Below are positions 1-8,337 of a stretch of 35,814 nucleotides of DNA, piece by piece. The notes under the pieces are model-generated. The model saw only the letters and a program-made list of their open reading frames with translations, was not told the DNA's origin and ran no database searches. The stretch lies in contig QHSP01000103.1 of the NCBI GenBank assembly GCA_003220495.1, positions 1 through 35,814 of the forward strand. The letters are read 5' to 3'. Each line of letters begins with the position of its first letter. The stretch's first letter is position 1. The DNA is from Candidatus Rokuibacteriota bacterium (GTDB taxonomy: Bacteria; Methylomirabilota; Methylomirabilia; Rokubacteriales; CSP1-6). The translations under genes were made by a program, and so were the position numbers.

Positions 1-612
1 CAGCCCACCGAACGTGGCGACCAGGATCGGCAGGGCCAGGTGCGCCGCGAAGTCCCACTGCTGGGCCCAGAAGGCGAGGTACTCCCACGTCGGCGAGCGC
101 AGGCCCGAGATCGGGAGCCAGCCGAGCTGGACACCGAAGAGGATCATGAGCATGAGCGCCAGCCAGAAGTCGGGCGTGGCGAAGCCCACGAACACGAAGA
201 TGGTGGTGATCTTGTCGAACGTCGAGTATTGACGCGTCGCCGACAGCACGCCGATCGGGATCGCGAGCACGACGATGATCATCAGCTCGACGATGTTCAG
301 CAAGAGCGTGACCGGCAGCCGCTCGCCGATCTTCTGGAGCACCGGCCGCGCGTCGGGCGAGAACGAGCGCCCGAAGTCGAGCCGCACGAGCCGCGTCAGC
401 CAGCTCCAGTACTGGACGTGCAGCGGCTTGTCGAGCCCGTAGGTCTCGGTCAGGAGCTGGCGGATTTTTGCGTCGGAGCGGGTGCTGCTCTCGTCGGACT
501 GGATGTCGACCGGCTCGCCCGGTGCCAGGTGGATGACCAGGAACGAGACGAAGGTGATTCCGACGAGGAGCGGGATCGCGAGGACGAGCCGCCGCAGCGC
601 GTAGCCGAGCAT
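1..612 (-). CDS. ABC transporter permease, DppB/OppB type (3' part beyond window)
   Basis: Inner-membrane permease of a peptide/nickel-class ABC importer. The minus frame is open from ATG at 612 to the window edge (204 codons), so the C-terminal part with the EAA loop is missing. The N-terminus MLGYALRRLVLAIPLLVGIT is the typical first transmembrane helix of DppB/OppB, followed by LAPGEP, YGLDKPLHVQYWSWL and the FGRSF segment of this family. A second helix (about residues 98-118) and a third (about 138-160) follow. It starts 31 nt after the stop of the binding lipoprotein gene on the same strand, which supports one transporter. The substrate cannot be read from sequence; peptides are only the family default. 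Confidence 0.93.
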   Translation of the reverse strand, partial: MLGYALRRLVLAIPLLVGITFVSFLVIHLAPGEPVDIQSDESSTRSDAKIRQLLTETYGLDKPLHVQYWSWLTRLVRLDFGRSFSPDARPVLQKIGERLPVTLLLNIVELMIIVVLAIPIGVLSATRQYSTFDKITTIFVFVGFATPDFWLALMLMILFGVQLGWLPISGLRSPTWEYLAFWAQQWDFAAHLALPILVATFGGL

Positions 613-643
613 GGCCCGCTATTCTATCGCGGCGGCGTCGGAT

Positions 644-2299
644 CTAGCCGGCCGTATAGCGGTGCAGATTCAGCGGGACGAACCACTCGTTGAAGTTGTA
701 GTTGATGCCGATCGACGCCGGCACGATGCCACGCACCCGGGACGACACGACCGGGAGGCCGTCGCGGAAGTAGAGGAAGACGATCGGCTGGTCCTCGGCG
801 AGCACTTCCTGCAGTCGATCGTAGTACTTCTTGCGGTCGGCCTCGACGCACGTGCTCCGCCCCTTTTCGAGGAGCTCGTCGGCCTCGGGATTCGCGTAGC
901 CGATGCGGTTGAGCTCGTCGGGGGAGGTCTTGGACGAATGCCAGATGTCGTACTGATCCGGGTCGGGCGTGATCCCCCAGGCCAGGATGACCGTCTCGAA
1001 GTTTCGCTTCTTGATGTACTCCTTCAGGAGCGCCGCCCATTCGATGACGCGGATCTCGACCTGGACGCCGATGTCCTTGAGCGAGGCCTGGATGATCTCG
1101 GCGACCTTGCGGCCCTCGTCGCTCCCCTGCGCGCTCAGCAGGTCGAACTTGAACGGGACGCCGTGCTTGACCAGGATGCCGTCGGCGTTCGTCTCGGTCC
1201 ATCCGGCTTGGGCCAGCAGCGCGCGCGCCTTCGCCGGATCGTACGGATACTGGTGGACATTCGGGTTGTACTGCGGTGTGCCGGGTTTGTAGGGGCCGGT
1301 CGCCTCGCGCGCCAGACCGAGACGCACGCCCTCGATCAGCTCGCGCTTGTTGATGGCATGAGCGAAGGCCTGGCGCACGCGCCGGTCGGCGAAGCGCGGG
1401 TCCCGCAGATTCATGCCCAGGTAGACGTAGACGTTCGCCGCGTACTGATACTTGGCGTAGGCCTTGCGGAAGGCCGGATACTCTGTCTGCCGCTTGAACT
1501 GCATCGCGGTGAGCTTCGCGCCGTCCACGCCCTTGGCCTTCAGCTCCAGGAAGGTCGTCGCCGAGCTCGGGATGATGCGATAGACGACGCGCGAGATGTA
1601 CGGGCGGCCCGCGAAGTAGTCGGGATTGGCGACCAGCACGACCTTTTCTCCGGGCCTCCATTCCTTGAACAGGTACGGTCCGGTTCCCACCGGATTCGTC
1701 CGATTCTGGGGCGCCTCCCGGAGCTTGCCCTCTCGGGCATACGACGCGAGCAGGTGCTTGGGCAGCATCCAGATGCTCCAGCTCTGGAGCGCCTTGGCGC
1801 TGGGGTGCTTGTAGCGGACGCGCACGGTGTACGGATCCACCGCCTCCACCGACTCGACGAATTTGAAGTCGCCCCCATACGCGGTCGGCGTCTTCGGGCT
1901 GATCATCGTCTCGTAGGTGAAGACGACGTCGGCGGCGGTGAACTGCTGGTGGTCGTGCCAGCGCACGTTCCGGCGGAGCTTGAACGTGAGATCCAGACAG
2001 TCACGGCTGTACTGCCAGGACTCGGCCAGCTCGCCGACGAGGTTGAGGTCCTTGTCGTACCTGACGAGGCCGTTGTAGATCAGCCCCGCGACCTCGAACG
2101 ACGGCCCATCGGTGAGGACGTTGGGAAGCAGGCCCGAGATATTCCCCTGGAGCGCCTCGATGTAGGTGTCACCGTAGGCCGGCTTGCCGGGCGCCTGCCC
2201 GGCCGTGACCTCGAGGGCGCTGTCCGCCTCGCCGCCGCATCCGGCGAGCGCGATCAGCAGAAGCAGGCCGGAGAGGCGGAGGAGGGCGCCGCGCCTCAT
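644..2299 (-). CDS. ABC transporter substrate-binding lipoprotein, SBP_bac_5 (peptide/nickel) family
   Basis: Periplasmic solute receptor, 551 aa, anchored as a lipoprotein. The N-terminus has two arginines, a leucine-rich core and a lipobox LAGC with the acylated Cys at residue 21. Family blocks follow in order: FKLRRNVRWHD and FTAADVVFTYE (about residues 110-135), GTGPYLFKEWRPGEKVVL, VRQAFAHAINKRELIEGV and YDPAKARALLAQAGW. The chosen ATG at 2299 is 5 nt after the secG stop and gives a proper signal sequence; the frame is open further upstream but that part lies inside secG and reads as shadow. The permease gene follows after 31 nt. The ligand is unknown; di- or oligopeptides are the family default. 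Confidence 0.93.
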   Translation of the reverse strand: MRRGALLRLSGLLLLIALAGCGGEADSALEVTAGQAPGKPAYGDTYIEALQGNISGLLPNVLTDGPSFEVAGLIYNGLVRYDKDLNLVGELAESWQYSRDCLDLTFKLRRNVRWHDHQQFTAADVVFTYETMISPKTPTAYGGDFKFVESVEAVDPYTVRVRYKHPSAKALQSWSIWMLPKHLLASYAREGKLREAPQNRTNPVGTGPYLFKEWRPGEKVVLVANPDYFAGRPYISRVVYRIIPSSATTFLELKAKGVDGAKLTAMQFKRQTEYPAFRKAYAKYQYAANVYVYLGMNLRDPRFADRRVRQAFAHAINKRELIEGVRLGLAREATGPYKPGTPQYNPNVHQYPYDPAKARALLAQAGWTETNADGILVKHGVPFKFDLLSAQGSDEGRKVAEIIQASLKDIGVQVEIRVIEWAALLKEYIKKRNFETVILAWGITPDPDQYDIWHSSKTSPDELNRIGYANPEADELLEKGRSTCVEADRKKYYDRLQEVLAEDQPIVFLYFRDGLPVVSSRVRGIVPASIGINYNFNEWFVPLNLHRYTAG

Positions 2300-2304
2300 G
2301 CGCG

Positions 2305-2658
2305 TCAGCGCGGCTGGGTCGGCGCGGGAGCCGTCGGAACCGTCGGCGCCGCGGGGGCCGACGGAGCGACGGGCGCGGCCGGCCCGCTCGCCGGGGGCGG
2401 CGCGGCCTCGCGCACGACGGAGCTTGCGCGCTCGCCGCCCAGCATGGCGAGCGTGAACGACGTGAGGGTGAAGACGATGGCGATCCCGGTCGTGATCTTG
2501 CCGAGCAAGGTCGGCGTGCCCATCGAGCCGAACACCGCCTGACTGCCGGCGCCGCCGAACGCCGAGCCGATGTCGGCGCCCTTGCCCGACTGGAGCAGGA
2601 CGATGCCGATGATCCCGAAGCACGCAAGCACGTGAACGATGGTCAGGACGATGTGCAC
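2305..2658 (-). CDS. secG: Preprotein translocase subunit SecG
   Basis: Small membrane subunit of SecYEG that helps SecA-driven protein export. 117 aa with two transmembrane helices (about residues 3-20 and 53-73) joined by the conserved loop LLQSGKGADIGSAFGGAGSQ. The C-terminal 40 residues are a Pro/Ala-rich tail longer than in E. coli, which is common in GC-rich genomes. The start is GTG at 2658, supported by AAGGAG 7 nt upstream that lies inside the last codons of tpiA. It sits 4 nt after tpiA and 5 nt before the binding lipoprotein, the widespread gap-pgk-tpiA-secG arrangement. Confidence 0.95.
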   Translation of the reverse strand: MHIVLTIVHVLACFGIIGIVLLQSGKGADIGSAFGGAGSQAVFGSMGTPTLLGKITTGIAIVFTLTSFTLAMLGGERASSVVREAAPPPASGPAAPVAPSAPAAPTVPTAPAPTQPR

Positions 2659-2662
2659 CCAC

Positions 2663-3442
2663 TCACTCCTTGGCGGCCGTTCCGATTCGCGCCGCCTTAC
2701 GCACGATGCCGATGAATCCTTGGGCGTTCAGGCTCGCGCCGCCGACGAGCGCTCCGTCCACCTCGGGCTCGGCCATCAGCGCCTCGGCGTTCTCGGCCTT
2801 CACACTGCCACCGTACAGGATTCGAACAGTCTGGGCGATCTCCTTCGACGCGAGCTCGGAGAGAAGCCCGCGCAGATATCCCTGCACCTCGGCGGCCTGA
2901 CCGGGTGTCGCGTTGACCCCCGTTCCGATCGCCCATACCGGCTCGTAGGCGAGGACGGTCTTGGCGATCTGATCGGCGGAGAGCCCGGCCAGGCCGGCCC
3001 GCAGCTGGCCCTCGACGGTGGTGAAGGTCAATCCCTGGCGGCGCTCGTCGGCGGTCTCGCCCACGCAGAGCACCGGCGTCAGATCGTGGGACAGGATCGC
3101 GCGGACCTTCAGCTTGATCTGCTCGTCCGACTCGCCCATCTCCTTGCGCCGCTCGGAGTGACCCGCGAGGACCCAGCGGCAGCCGAGCTCGGCGAGCATC
3201 GGCACGGAGATCTCACCCGTGTGCGCGCCGGCGGGCTCGTGATGACAGTTCTGGGCGCCCAGCTGGATCGGCGAGCCGGCGAGAATCTCGGACACCGCGG
3301 CGAGCGCGGTGAACGGCGGGCACACGGCGACGTGGACGCCGCGCGGGCGCTTGAGCCCGTCCCGCAGCCCGGTGGCGAGCACCCGGGCCTCCGCGACGGT
3401 GCCGTGCATCTTCCAGTTGCCGACGACGAGCGGTGTTCTCAT
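2663..3442 (-). CDS. tpiA: Triosephosphate isomerase
   Basis: Cytosolic glycolytic enzyme interconverting dihydroxyacetone phosphate and glyceraldehyde 3-phosphate. 259 aa, normal length. Active-site residues are all present: Asn9 and Lys11 (GNWKMHG), His95 (LAGHSERR), Glu167 (AYEPVWAIGTG), and the phosphate-binding loop YGGSVKAENA near 210-219. The start at 3442 is the second of two ATGs produced by a 14-bp tandem duplication at the pgk junction; the first ATG (3456) opens only a five-codon ORF whose stop overlaps this ATG. No clear Shine-Dalgarno is visible, so initiation probably depends on coupling to pgk. Confidence 0.97.
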   Translation of the reverse strand: MRTPLVVGNWKMHGTVAEARVLATGLRDGLKRPRGVHVAVCPPFTALAAVSEILAGSPIQLGAQNCHHEPAGAHTGEISVPMLAELGCRWVLAGHSERRKEMGESDEQIKLKVRAILSHDLTPVLCVGETADERRQGLTFTTVEGQLRAGLAGLSADQIAKTVLAYEPVWAIGTGVNATPGQAAEVQGYLRGLLSELASKEIAQTVRILYGGSVKAENAEALMAEPEVDGALVGGASLNAQGFIGIVRKAARIGTAAKE

Positions 3443-3459
3443 CGGGGTGTTCTCATCGG
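3432..3459. repeat. 14-bp tandem duplication at the pgk-tpiA junction creating a relay mini-ORF
   Basis: The plus-strand 14-mer GGTGTTCTCATCGG occurs twice head to tail (3432-3445 and 3446-3459). On the coding strand this gives two copies of the tpiA start ATGAGAACACC. The upstream ATG (3456) overlaps the pgk TGA as ATGA, reads MRTPR and stops in a TGA (3441-3439) that itself overlaps the true tpiA ATG (3442) as ATGA. Two consecutive stop-start overlaps therefore link pgk to tpiA. Confidence 0.9.
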
Positions 3460-4640
3460 GTGAAGTCCGTCAGCGCCTCGACGCCCGGCAGCTTCCGCCC
3501 CTCGAGGAACTCGAGGAACGCGCCGCCGGCGGTCGAAATATACCCGATCTTCTCGGTGACGCCAGCCTGTGTGACGGCGGCGACCGTGTCCCCACCGCCG
3601 ATCACCGTGAACGCCGACGCGCCGGCGACGGCGCGCGCGAGCGCGAGCGTTCCCGCCGCGAAGGCGGGTCGCTCGAAGACGCCCATGGGACCGTTCCAGA
3701 CGATGGTCCTGGCGCCGCTCAGGGCCGCGGTGAAGCGCTCCACGGTGCGCGGGCCGATGTCGAGACCCATCTGACCGGCCGGGATCTCGCGGATGCCGAC
3801 AGGGCGGCCCTTCGGGCTGTCGAGACCGTCGGCCACGACCGCGTCGAGCGGGAGCACCAGCGCGACACCACGCCGGCGCGCGGCGTCGAGCGTGCGTCGC
3901 GCCGTCTCGAGCCGGTCTGGCTCGACGAGCGAGCGGCCGACGGCGTGGCCGAGCGCATGCAAAAACGTGAAGGCCATGCCGCCGCCGATGAGCAGCGCGT
4001 CGACCTTCTCGAGCAGGTGCTCGACCAGGGTCAGCTTGTCCGACACCTTCGCCCCGCCCAGGATCGCGACGAGCGGCCGCTCGGGTGACTCGAGGATTCG
4101 GCCCAGCGCCGTCAGCTCCTGCTGCATCAACAGGCCGGCGGCGGCCGGCTGCAGGTGCTTCGTGATCGCGGCAATCGAGGCGTGGGCGCGGTGCGCGGCC
4201 GCGAAGGCATCGTTGACGTAACGCTCGGCCAGCTCCGCGAGCGACCGGGCGAAGCCGTCGTCGTTGGCTTCCTCCTCGGCGTGGAATCTCAGGTTTTCGA
4301 GCAGGAGCACCTGCCCCGCCGACAGCGCGCGCGCGCGCGCGAGCGTCGCGGGCCCGACACAGTCCGGTGCCAGCTCCACGCGTTGATCGAGCAGGGGTTC
4401 GAGGCGCTCGGCGATGGGGCGCAGCGAGAACTCCGGCGCGACCTTGCCCTTGGGCCGCCCGAGGTGAGAGGCCAGCACGACGGACGCGCCGGCCTTGAGC
4501 GCGTACTGGATCGTCGGAACGACCGCGCGGAGCCGCGTATCGTCGGTCACGGTGCCGTGGTCGAGCGGCGCGTTGAGGTCGGCGCGTACGAAGACGCGCC
4601 GGCTGGCAAGATCCAGTTGCGCGATCGTCAGCTTCGCCAA
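3453..4640 (-). CDS. pgk: Phosphoglycerate kinase
   Basis: Transfers phosphate from 1,3-bisphosphoglycerate to ADP in glycolysis. 395 aa, the usual length. Motifs in order: RADLNAP, SHLGRPKG, FAAAHRAHAS, GGAKVSDK, GGGMAFTF, NGPMGVFE, GGGDTVAA and STAGGAFLEFLEG. The start is TTG at 4640, directly abutting the gap stop TAG (4643-4641). No ATG or GTG lies between it and the conserved RADLNAP block, so TTG is essentially forced, and no strong Shine-Dalgarno is visible. This suggests translation by reinitiation after gap. A GC-dinucleotide run near 4325-4340 encodes a plain Ala-Arg stretch. Confidence 0.97.
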   Translation of the reverse strand: MAKLTIAQLDLASRRVFVRADLNAPLDHGTVTDDTRLRAVVPTIQYALKAGASVVLASHLGRPKGKVAPEFSLRPIAERLEPLLDQRVELAPDCVGPATLARARALSAGQVLLLENLRFHAEEEANDDGFARSLAELAERYVNDAFAAAHRAHASIAAITKHLQPAAAGLLMQQELTALGRILESPERPLVAILGGAKVSDKLTLVEHLLEKVDALLIGGGMAFTFLHALGHAVGRSLVEPDRLETARRTLDAARRRGVALVLPLDAVVADGLDSPKGRPVGIREIPAGQMGLDIGPRTVERFTAALSGARTIVWNGPMGVFERPAFAAGTLALARAVAGASAFTVIGGGDTVAAVTQAGVTEKIGYISTAGGAFLEFLEGRKLPGVEALTDFTR

Positions 4641-5690
<1,050 letters not shown>

Positions 5691-5719
<29 letters not shown>

Positions 5720-6500
5720 CTGTTAGCCCCCCGACGCGGCGCGCCCCCGCGGCCCGCAGCGCGCGCGCGCACGCGTGGAGCGTCGCGCCGGTCGTGAGGA
5801 CGTCGTCGACCAGGAGAAGGTGGCGGCCGGCTACGTGATCCGACGCCCGGAACGCGCCGCGCACGTTGGCGCGGCGCTCCGCCGCCGAGAGGTCGCTCTG
5901 CGGTCGGGTCGACCGGGTGCGCGCGAGCCAGCCCGGGCGCGTCGGCACATCGAGCCACCGTCCGATCCGCCGGGCCAGCAAGGTGGCCTGGTTGAATCCC
6001 CGCTCGCGCTCACGCTCCCGGGCGAGGGGCACCGGGATCAATGCGTCGATTCCGTCGGGCAACGACGCGACGCATTGCTCGGCCGCGAGATCGCCGAGCG
6101 GGCGCGCGAGCGCGCGACGGCCCGCGAACTTGAAGGCGTGGAGGGCCTCCCGCAGCTCGCCCTCGTAGACCGCCGCCGACCGCGCGTAATCCAGCGGCAG
6201 CGCTGTCGTCGCGCACGTCGCGCACGGGGATACGGCTGGGGGTCCCACTCCGCTGCTCGTGGGCCCCGCACCCCCAGCCGTATCCCCGTGCGCGACGCGT
6301 GACGGTCGTTCATAGGATGTCGCCGAGACAGCGGGTGCGGCGCCGCAGACGTCGCACCACGGAGGACCGAGGCGAGTGATCGCGCTCCAGCACTGACCGC
6401 ACAGAGGGTCGCGGCGGCCGGCGCCGAGCGTCGTCTCGCACACGGGGCACAGTGCCGGGAAAACCAGATCGAGCGCCGCCAGGGTGAAGCTCGAGAGCAC
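5691..6500 (-). CDS. comF: ComF family phosphoribosyltransferase-like protein, carrying an in-frame palindrome
   Basis: ComF proteins act in DNA uptake or primosome rescue; the role here is inferred from family. 269 aa from GTG at 6500, 10 nt after the TPR gene stop; no good Shine-Dalgarno is visible, so the start is provisional. The N-terminal zinc finger has the four expected CxxC pairs (Cys18/21, 34/37, 49/52, 93/96). The C-terminal half has FNQATLLARRIGR, RTRPQSDLSAAERRANVRGA and the PRPP loop LLVDDVLTTGAT. Between Cys52 and Cys93 there are about 40 residues, where the family normally has roughly 6-10; the excess coincides with the inverted repeat at 6216-6297 (about residues 68-95). Reading frame and downstream motifs stay intact, so the protein is probably made. 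Confidence 0.88.
6216..6297. repeat. Perfect 28-bp inverted repeat inserted in frame in comF
   Basis: Arms 6216-6243 and 6270-6297 are perfect reverse complements over 28 bp. The 26-nt centre contains a second small stem (CCCAC at 6244-6248 with GTGGG at 6259-6263). The outermost 9 nt of the left arm, CGTCGCGCA (6216-6224), are repeated directly outside it at 6207-6215. The element is translated in the comF frame without a stop and encodes a Gly/Pro/Ala-rich segment that includes SSGVGPPAVSPC. It looks like an inserted palindromic element rather than a terminator, since it lies inside a gene and lacks a T tract. Confidence 0.9.
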
Positions 6501-6510
6501 GGAGGTGGAG

Positions 6511-7458
6511 CTACGCGCCGAGCGGGCGCAGGGCGTTCCAGCGATGGCACTGAGCACAGCGGTCCTGCCACATCGGCGCCGACGCGCCGCACGCCTCGCA
6601 GCGATAGGGCCAGTCGAACGCGTGACCGAGCTGGAGCGCACGGCGGTACTCCTCGAACGCCTCCCGGGTCTCGCCGCGGCGCTCGAAGACCGCACCGAGA
6701 AGCGCGTGGACCACGGCCGAGCCGGGTGCCCGGACTTCGACCTTCTCGAACTGGTCGGCGGCCTCGTCGAGCATCTCCAGCTCGAGGAAAACGCGACCGA
6801 GCGCCACGGCCAGGGCGAGATCGTCCGGCGCCCGGTCGATCGCCGCGCGATAGAGGGCGATCATTCGACTCGGGCGGCCCTCCTGCCGATACGCCCGCTC
6901 GAGCCGCGCGAGGAGTGGGAGTGCCGGCAACGACTCGGCGGCGCGTTCCCAGGTGCGGACCGCTTCGCGATGGTCTCCGGTCAGCTCGTAGGCGTCGCCG
7001 AGTGCGAGCGCCGCGGGAAGGAAGAAGCGATCGGCCCGCGCAGCGCTCTTGAAATGCGCGAGGGCGCCGGCGGCGTTCGACCGCGCGACCTCGGCGCGGC
7101 CGAGCTCGTAATAGATGGCGGCCAGCCACTCGGTCTCCGGCGATCGCTCGGTCGAGCCGACGGCGCCGAGCACCCGTTGCTGCGTGTCCAGGGCCTCGCG
7201 CCAACGCCCCGCCTGCGCGGCCAGATCGCGCAAACCCCGCAAGGCACCGAGGTGGTCGCGACGCCGCTGCAAGATTTGCCGGAAGTGGGTGGCGGCTTCG
7301 TCGTTGCGGCCCAGACGACGCGCTTCCTGTGCGTGCTGGAGCAGCTCGAGGGTCGGCGAGTCGTCGGCCTCGGCACGCCGACCCGCGCCGGCCTGGAAGA
7401 AGCCCTTGAGGGTCAGGCCGAGCGACAGGAGCGAACGGACCGAGACGGGCAACGTCAC
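6511..7458 (-). CDS. TPR protein with C-terminal rubredoxin-like metal-binding finger, LapB-like
   Basis: 315 aa. A short hydrophobic N-terminus (about residues 5-22) is followed by repeated helix pairs of TPR character from about 35 to 280, then a finger with Cys287-x2-Cys290 and Cys301-x2-Cys304 (YRCEAC and CAQCHRWNALRP). This order (N-terminal membrane-proximal segment, TPRs, rubredoxin-like finger) is that of LapB/YciM, which in enterics controls LpxC turnover and lipopolysaccharide amounts. Its role here is inference from architecture. The start is GTG at 7458 with no strong ribosome site; no better in-frame start lies between it and dksA. Downstream neighbour comF begins 10 nt after its stop. 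Confidence 0.8.
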   Translation of the reverse strand: MTLPVSVRSLLSLGLTLKGFFQAGAGRRAEADDSPTLELLQHAQEARRLGRNDEAATHFRQILQRRRDHLGALRGLRDLAAQAGRWREALDTQQRVLGAVGSTERSPETEWLAAIYYELGRAEVARSNAAGALAHFKSAARADRFFLPAALALGDAYELTGDHREAVRTWERAAESLPALPLLARLERAYRQEGRPSRMIALYRAAIDRAPDDLALAVALGRVFLELEMLDEAADQFEKVEVRAPGSAVVHALLGAVFERRGETREAFEEYRRALQLGHAFDWPYRCEACGASAPMWQDRCAQCHRWNALRPLGA

Positions 7459-7513
7459 GGGCGCGGCGATGCCTGGAAACGACCGCGGGCAGGCGCGGCG
7501 GCGCGGCGCACGA

Positions 7514-7879
7514 CTAGCCCGTGGCCATCCGCTCCTCTTCCTCGATCACCCGCTGGCAGTCGATGCAGTGACGGGCGAACGGCAGGGCCTCGAGCCGTTT
7601 CTCGGCAATCGGCTCGTTGCACCGCTCGCACGACCCGAAGGCGCCATCGTCGAGCTTCTGGAGGGCCGAAACGACGTCGCGGAGGAGCCGACGGTCGCCG
7701 TTGCCGAGCTCGAAGAAGAACTCCCGGGTGTATGCGGTGTTCGCCTGGTCGCCCAGGTCCTTGATCGAGTCGTCCTCGGCGTCCTTTCCGTATAGAGCGG
7801 TCCGGCCGACCTCCTCGGTCAGCTGCCGCTGCTTTTCGACAAGCCGCTTTTTGAAGTATGCGAGCCGGTCCTTGCGCAT
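7514..7879 (-). CDS. DksA/TraR family C4 zinc-finger protein
   Basis: 121 aa regulator of the DksA/TraR class, which binds the RNA polymerase secondary channel and tunes stringent-response promoters. The coiled-coil tip motif DxxDxA is present as DLGDQA (residues 41-46). The zinc finger is Cys84-x2-Cys87 and Cys105-x2-Cys108 (SCERCNEP, HCIDCQ). It is shorter than E. coli DksA (151 aa), so it belongs to the short DksA-like group. ATG at 7879 is preferred over an upstream in-frame start at 7912 because AAGGAAGGAGG lies 5 nt before it. It has its own promoter candidate upstream and leads the TPR-comF group. Confidence 0.93.
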   Translation of the reverse strand: MRKDRLAYFKKRLVEKQRQLTEEVGRTALYGKDAEDDSIKDLGDQANTAYTREFFFELGNGDRRLLRDVVSALQKLDDGAFGSCERCNEPIAEKRLEALPFARHCIDCQRVIEEEERMATG

Positions 7880-7923
7880 CGCGGCCTCCTTCCTTACGAC
7901 GATGGCGCACACTCAAGGAACCA

Positions 7924-7952
7924 ACGCTAGCACGCACCTCGAGAGCGCGCAA
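7924..7952 (-). promoter_or_regulatory. Promoter candidate for the dksA-like gene (extended -10)
   Basis: On the minus strand TTGCGC (7952-7947) and TAGCGT (7929-7924) are 17 bp apart. The -10 is preceded by TGC, giving the extended form TGCTAGCGT. The same TGCTANNNT pattern occurs before nuoA and before the response regulator gene. Transcription would start about 38 nt before the ATG. Confidence 0.5.
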
Positions 7953-7980
7953 CACCAACGGGCCGCCAGGACACGTTGTC

Positions 7981-8337
7981 TCACGAATCGTCGAGCGTGA
8001 GGGCCGGCGCGTCGCCCCACAACCGCTCGAGCGAGTAGTAAATGCGGGTGTCTTCCAGAAATACATGCATCAGCACGTCGCCGTAGTCGAGCAGGACCCA
8101 GCCGCTCTCGGCGACGCCCTCGGCATGCAGGACGCTCACGCCTTCGCCCCGGAGCTCGGCGCGGATGGCGTCCGTGATCGTCTCCAGGTGCGTCGTCGAT
8201 TTGCCGCTGCAGATCAGGAAGTAGTCGGTGACGCTCGACACGCGCTGCACGTCGAGCACGACGAGATCGCCGGCGCGCTTGTCCAGCGCGGCACGGGCCG
8301 CGCGACGGGCCTTCCACTCGGCCGACGGCGCCGTCAC
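7981..8337 (-). CDS. rsfS: Ribosome silencing factor RsfS
   Basis: 118 aa protein that binds L14 on the large subunit and blocks subunit joining when nutrients are short. Family blocks DLVVLDVQRVSSVTDYFLIC, SGKSTTHLETITDAI, GWVLLDYGDVLMHVF and YYSLERLWGDAP are all present. The start is GTG at 8337, overlapping the nadD stop as GTGA, so the two are translationally coupled. The frame is open much further upstream, but that part overlaps nadD and proA and is shadow. The nadD-rsfS pairing is widely conserved. Confidence 0.95.
   Translation of the reverse strand: MTAPSAEWKARRAARAALDKRAGDLVVLDVQRVSSVTDYFLICSGKSTTHLETITDAIRAELRGEGVSVLHAEGVAESGWVLLDYGDVLMHVFLEDTRIYYSLERLWGDAPALTLDDS

Noticed and set aside
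2308-2420. Pro/Ala repeats at the SecG C-terminus as a third palindromic insertion
   Set aside because: No long inverted symmetry is present; low-complexity tails are common in SecG from GC-rich bacteria.
611-2542. Very long open frame on the plus strand opposite the binding lipoprotein and permease
   Set aside because: It lies antisense to genes with clear family motifs and its translation is Arg/Asp/Val-rich low-complexity typical of GC-rich shadows.
4325-4340. GC-dinucleotide run inside pgk, considered as slippage or Z-DNA site
   Set aside because: It encodes an ordinary Ala-Arg stretch in frame and such runs are expected at this base composition.
6216-6297. comF palindrome as an intrinsic terminator or attenuator
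   Set aside because: No T tract on either strand, position in mid-gene, and intact coding through both arms.
6207-6305. Target-site duplication flanking the comF palindrome
   Set aside because: The 9-mer outside the left arm does not recur in the same orientation outside the right arm (CGTCGCGCA versus CGTGACGGT follows), so a classical duplication is not shown.
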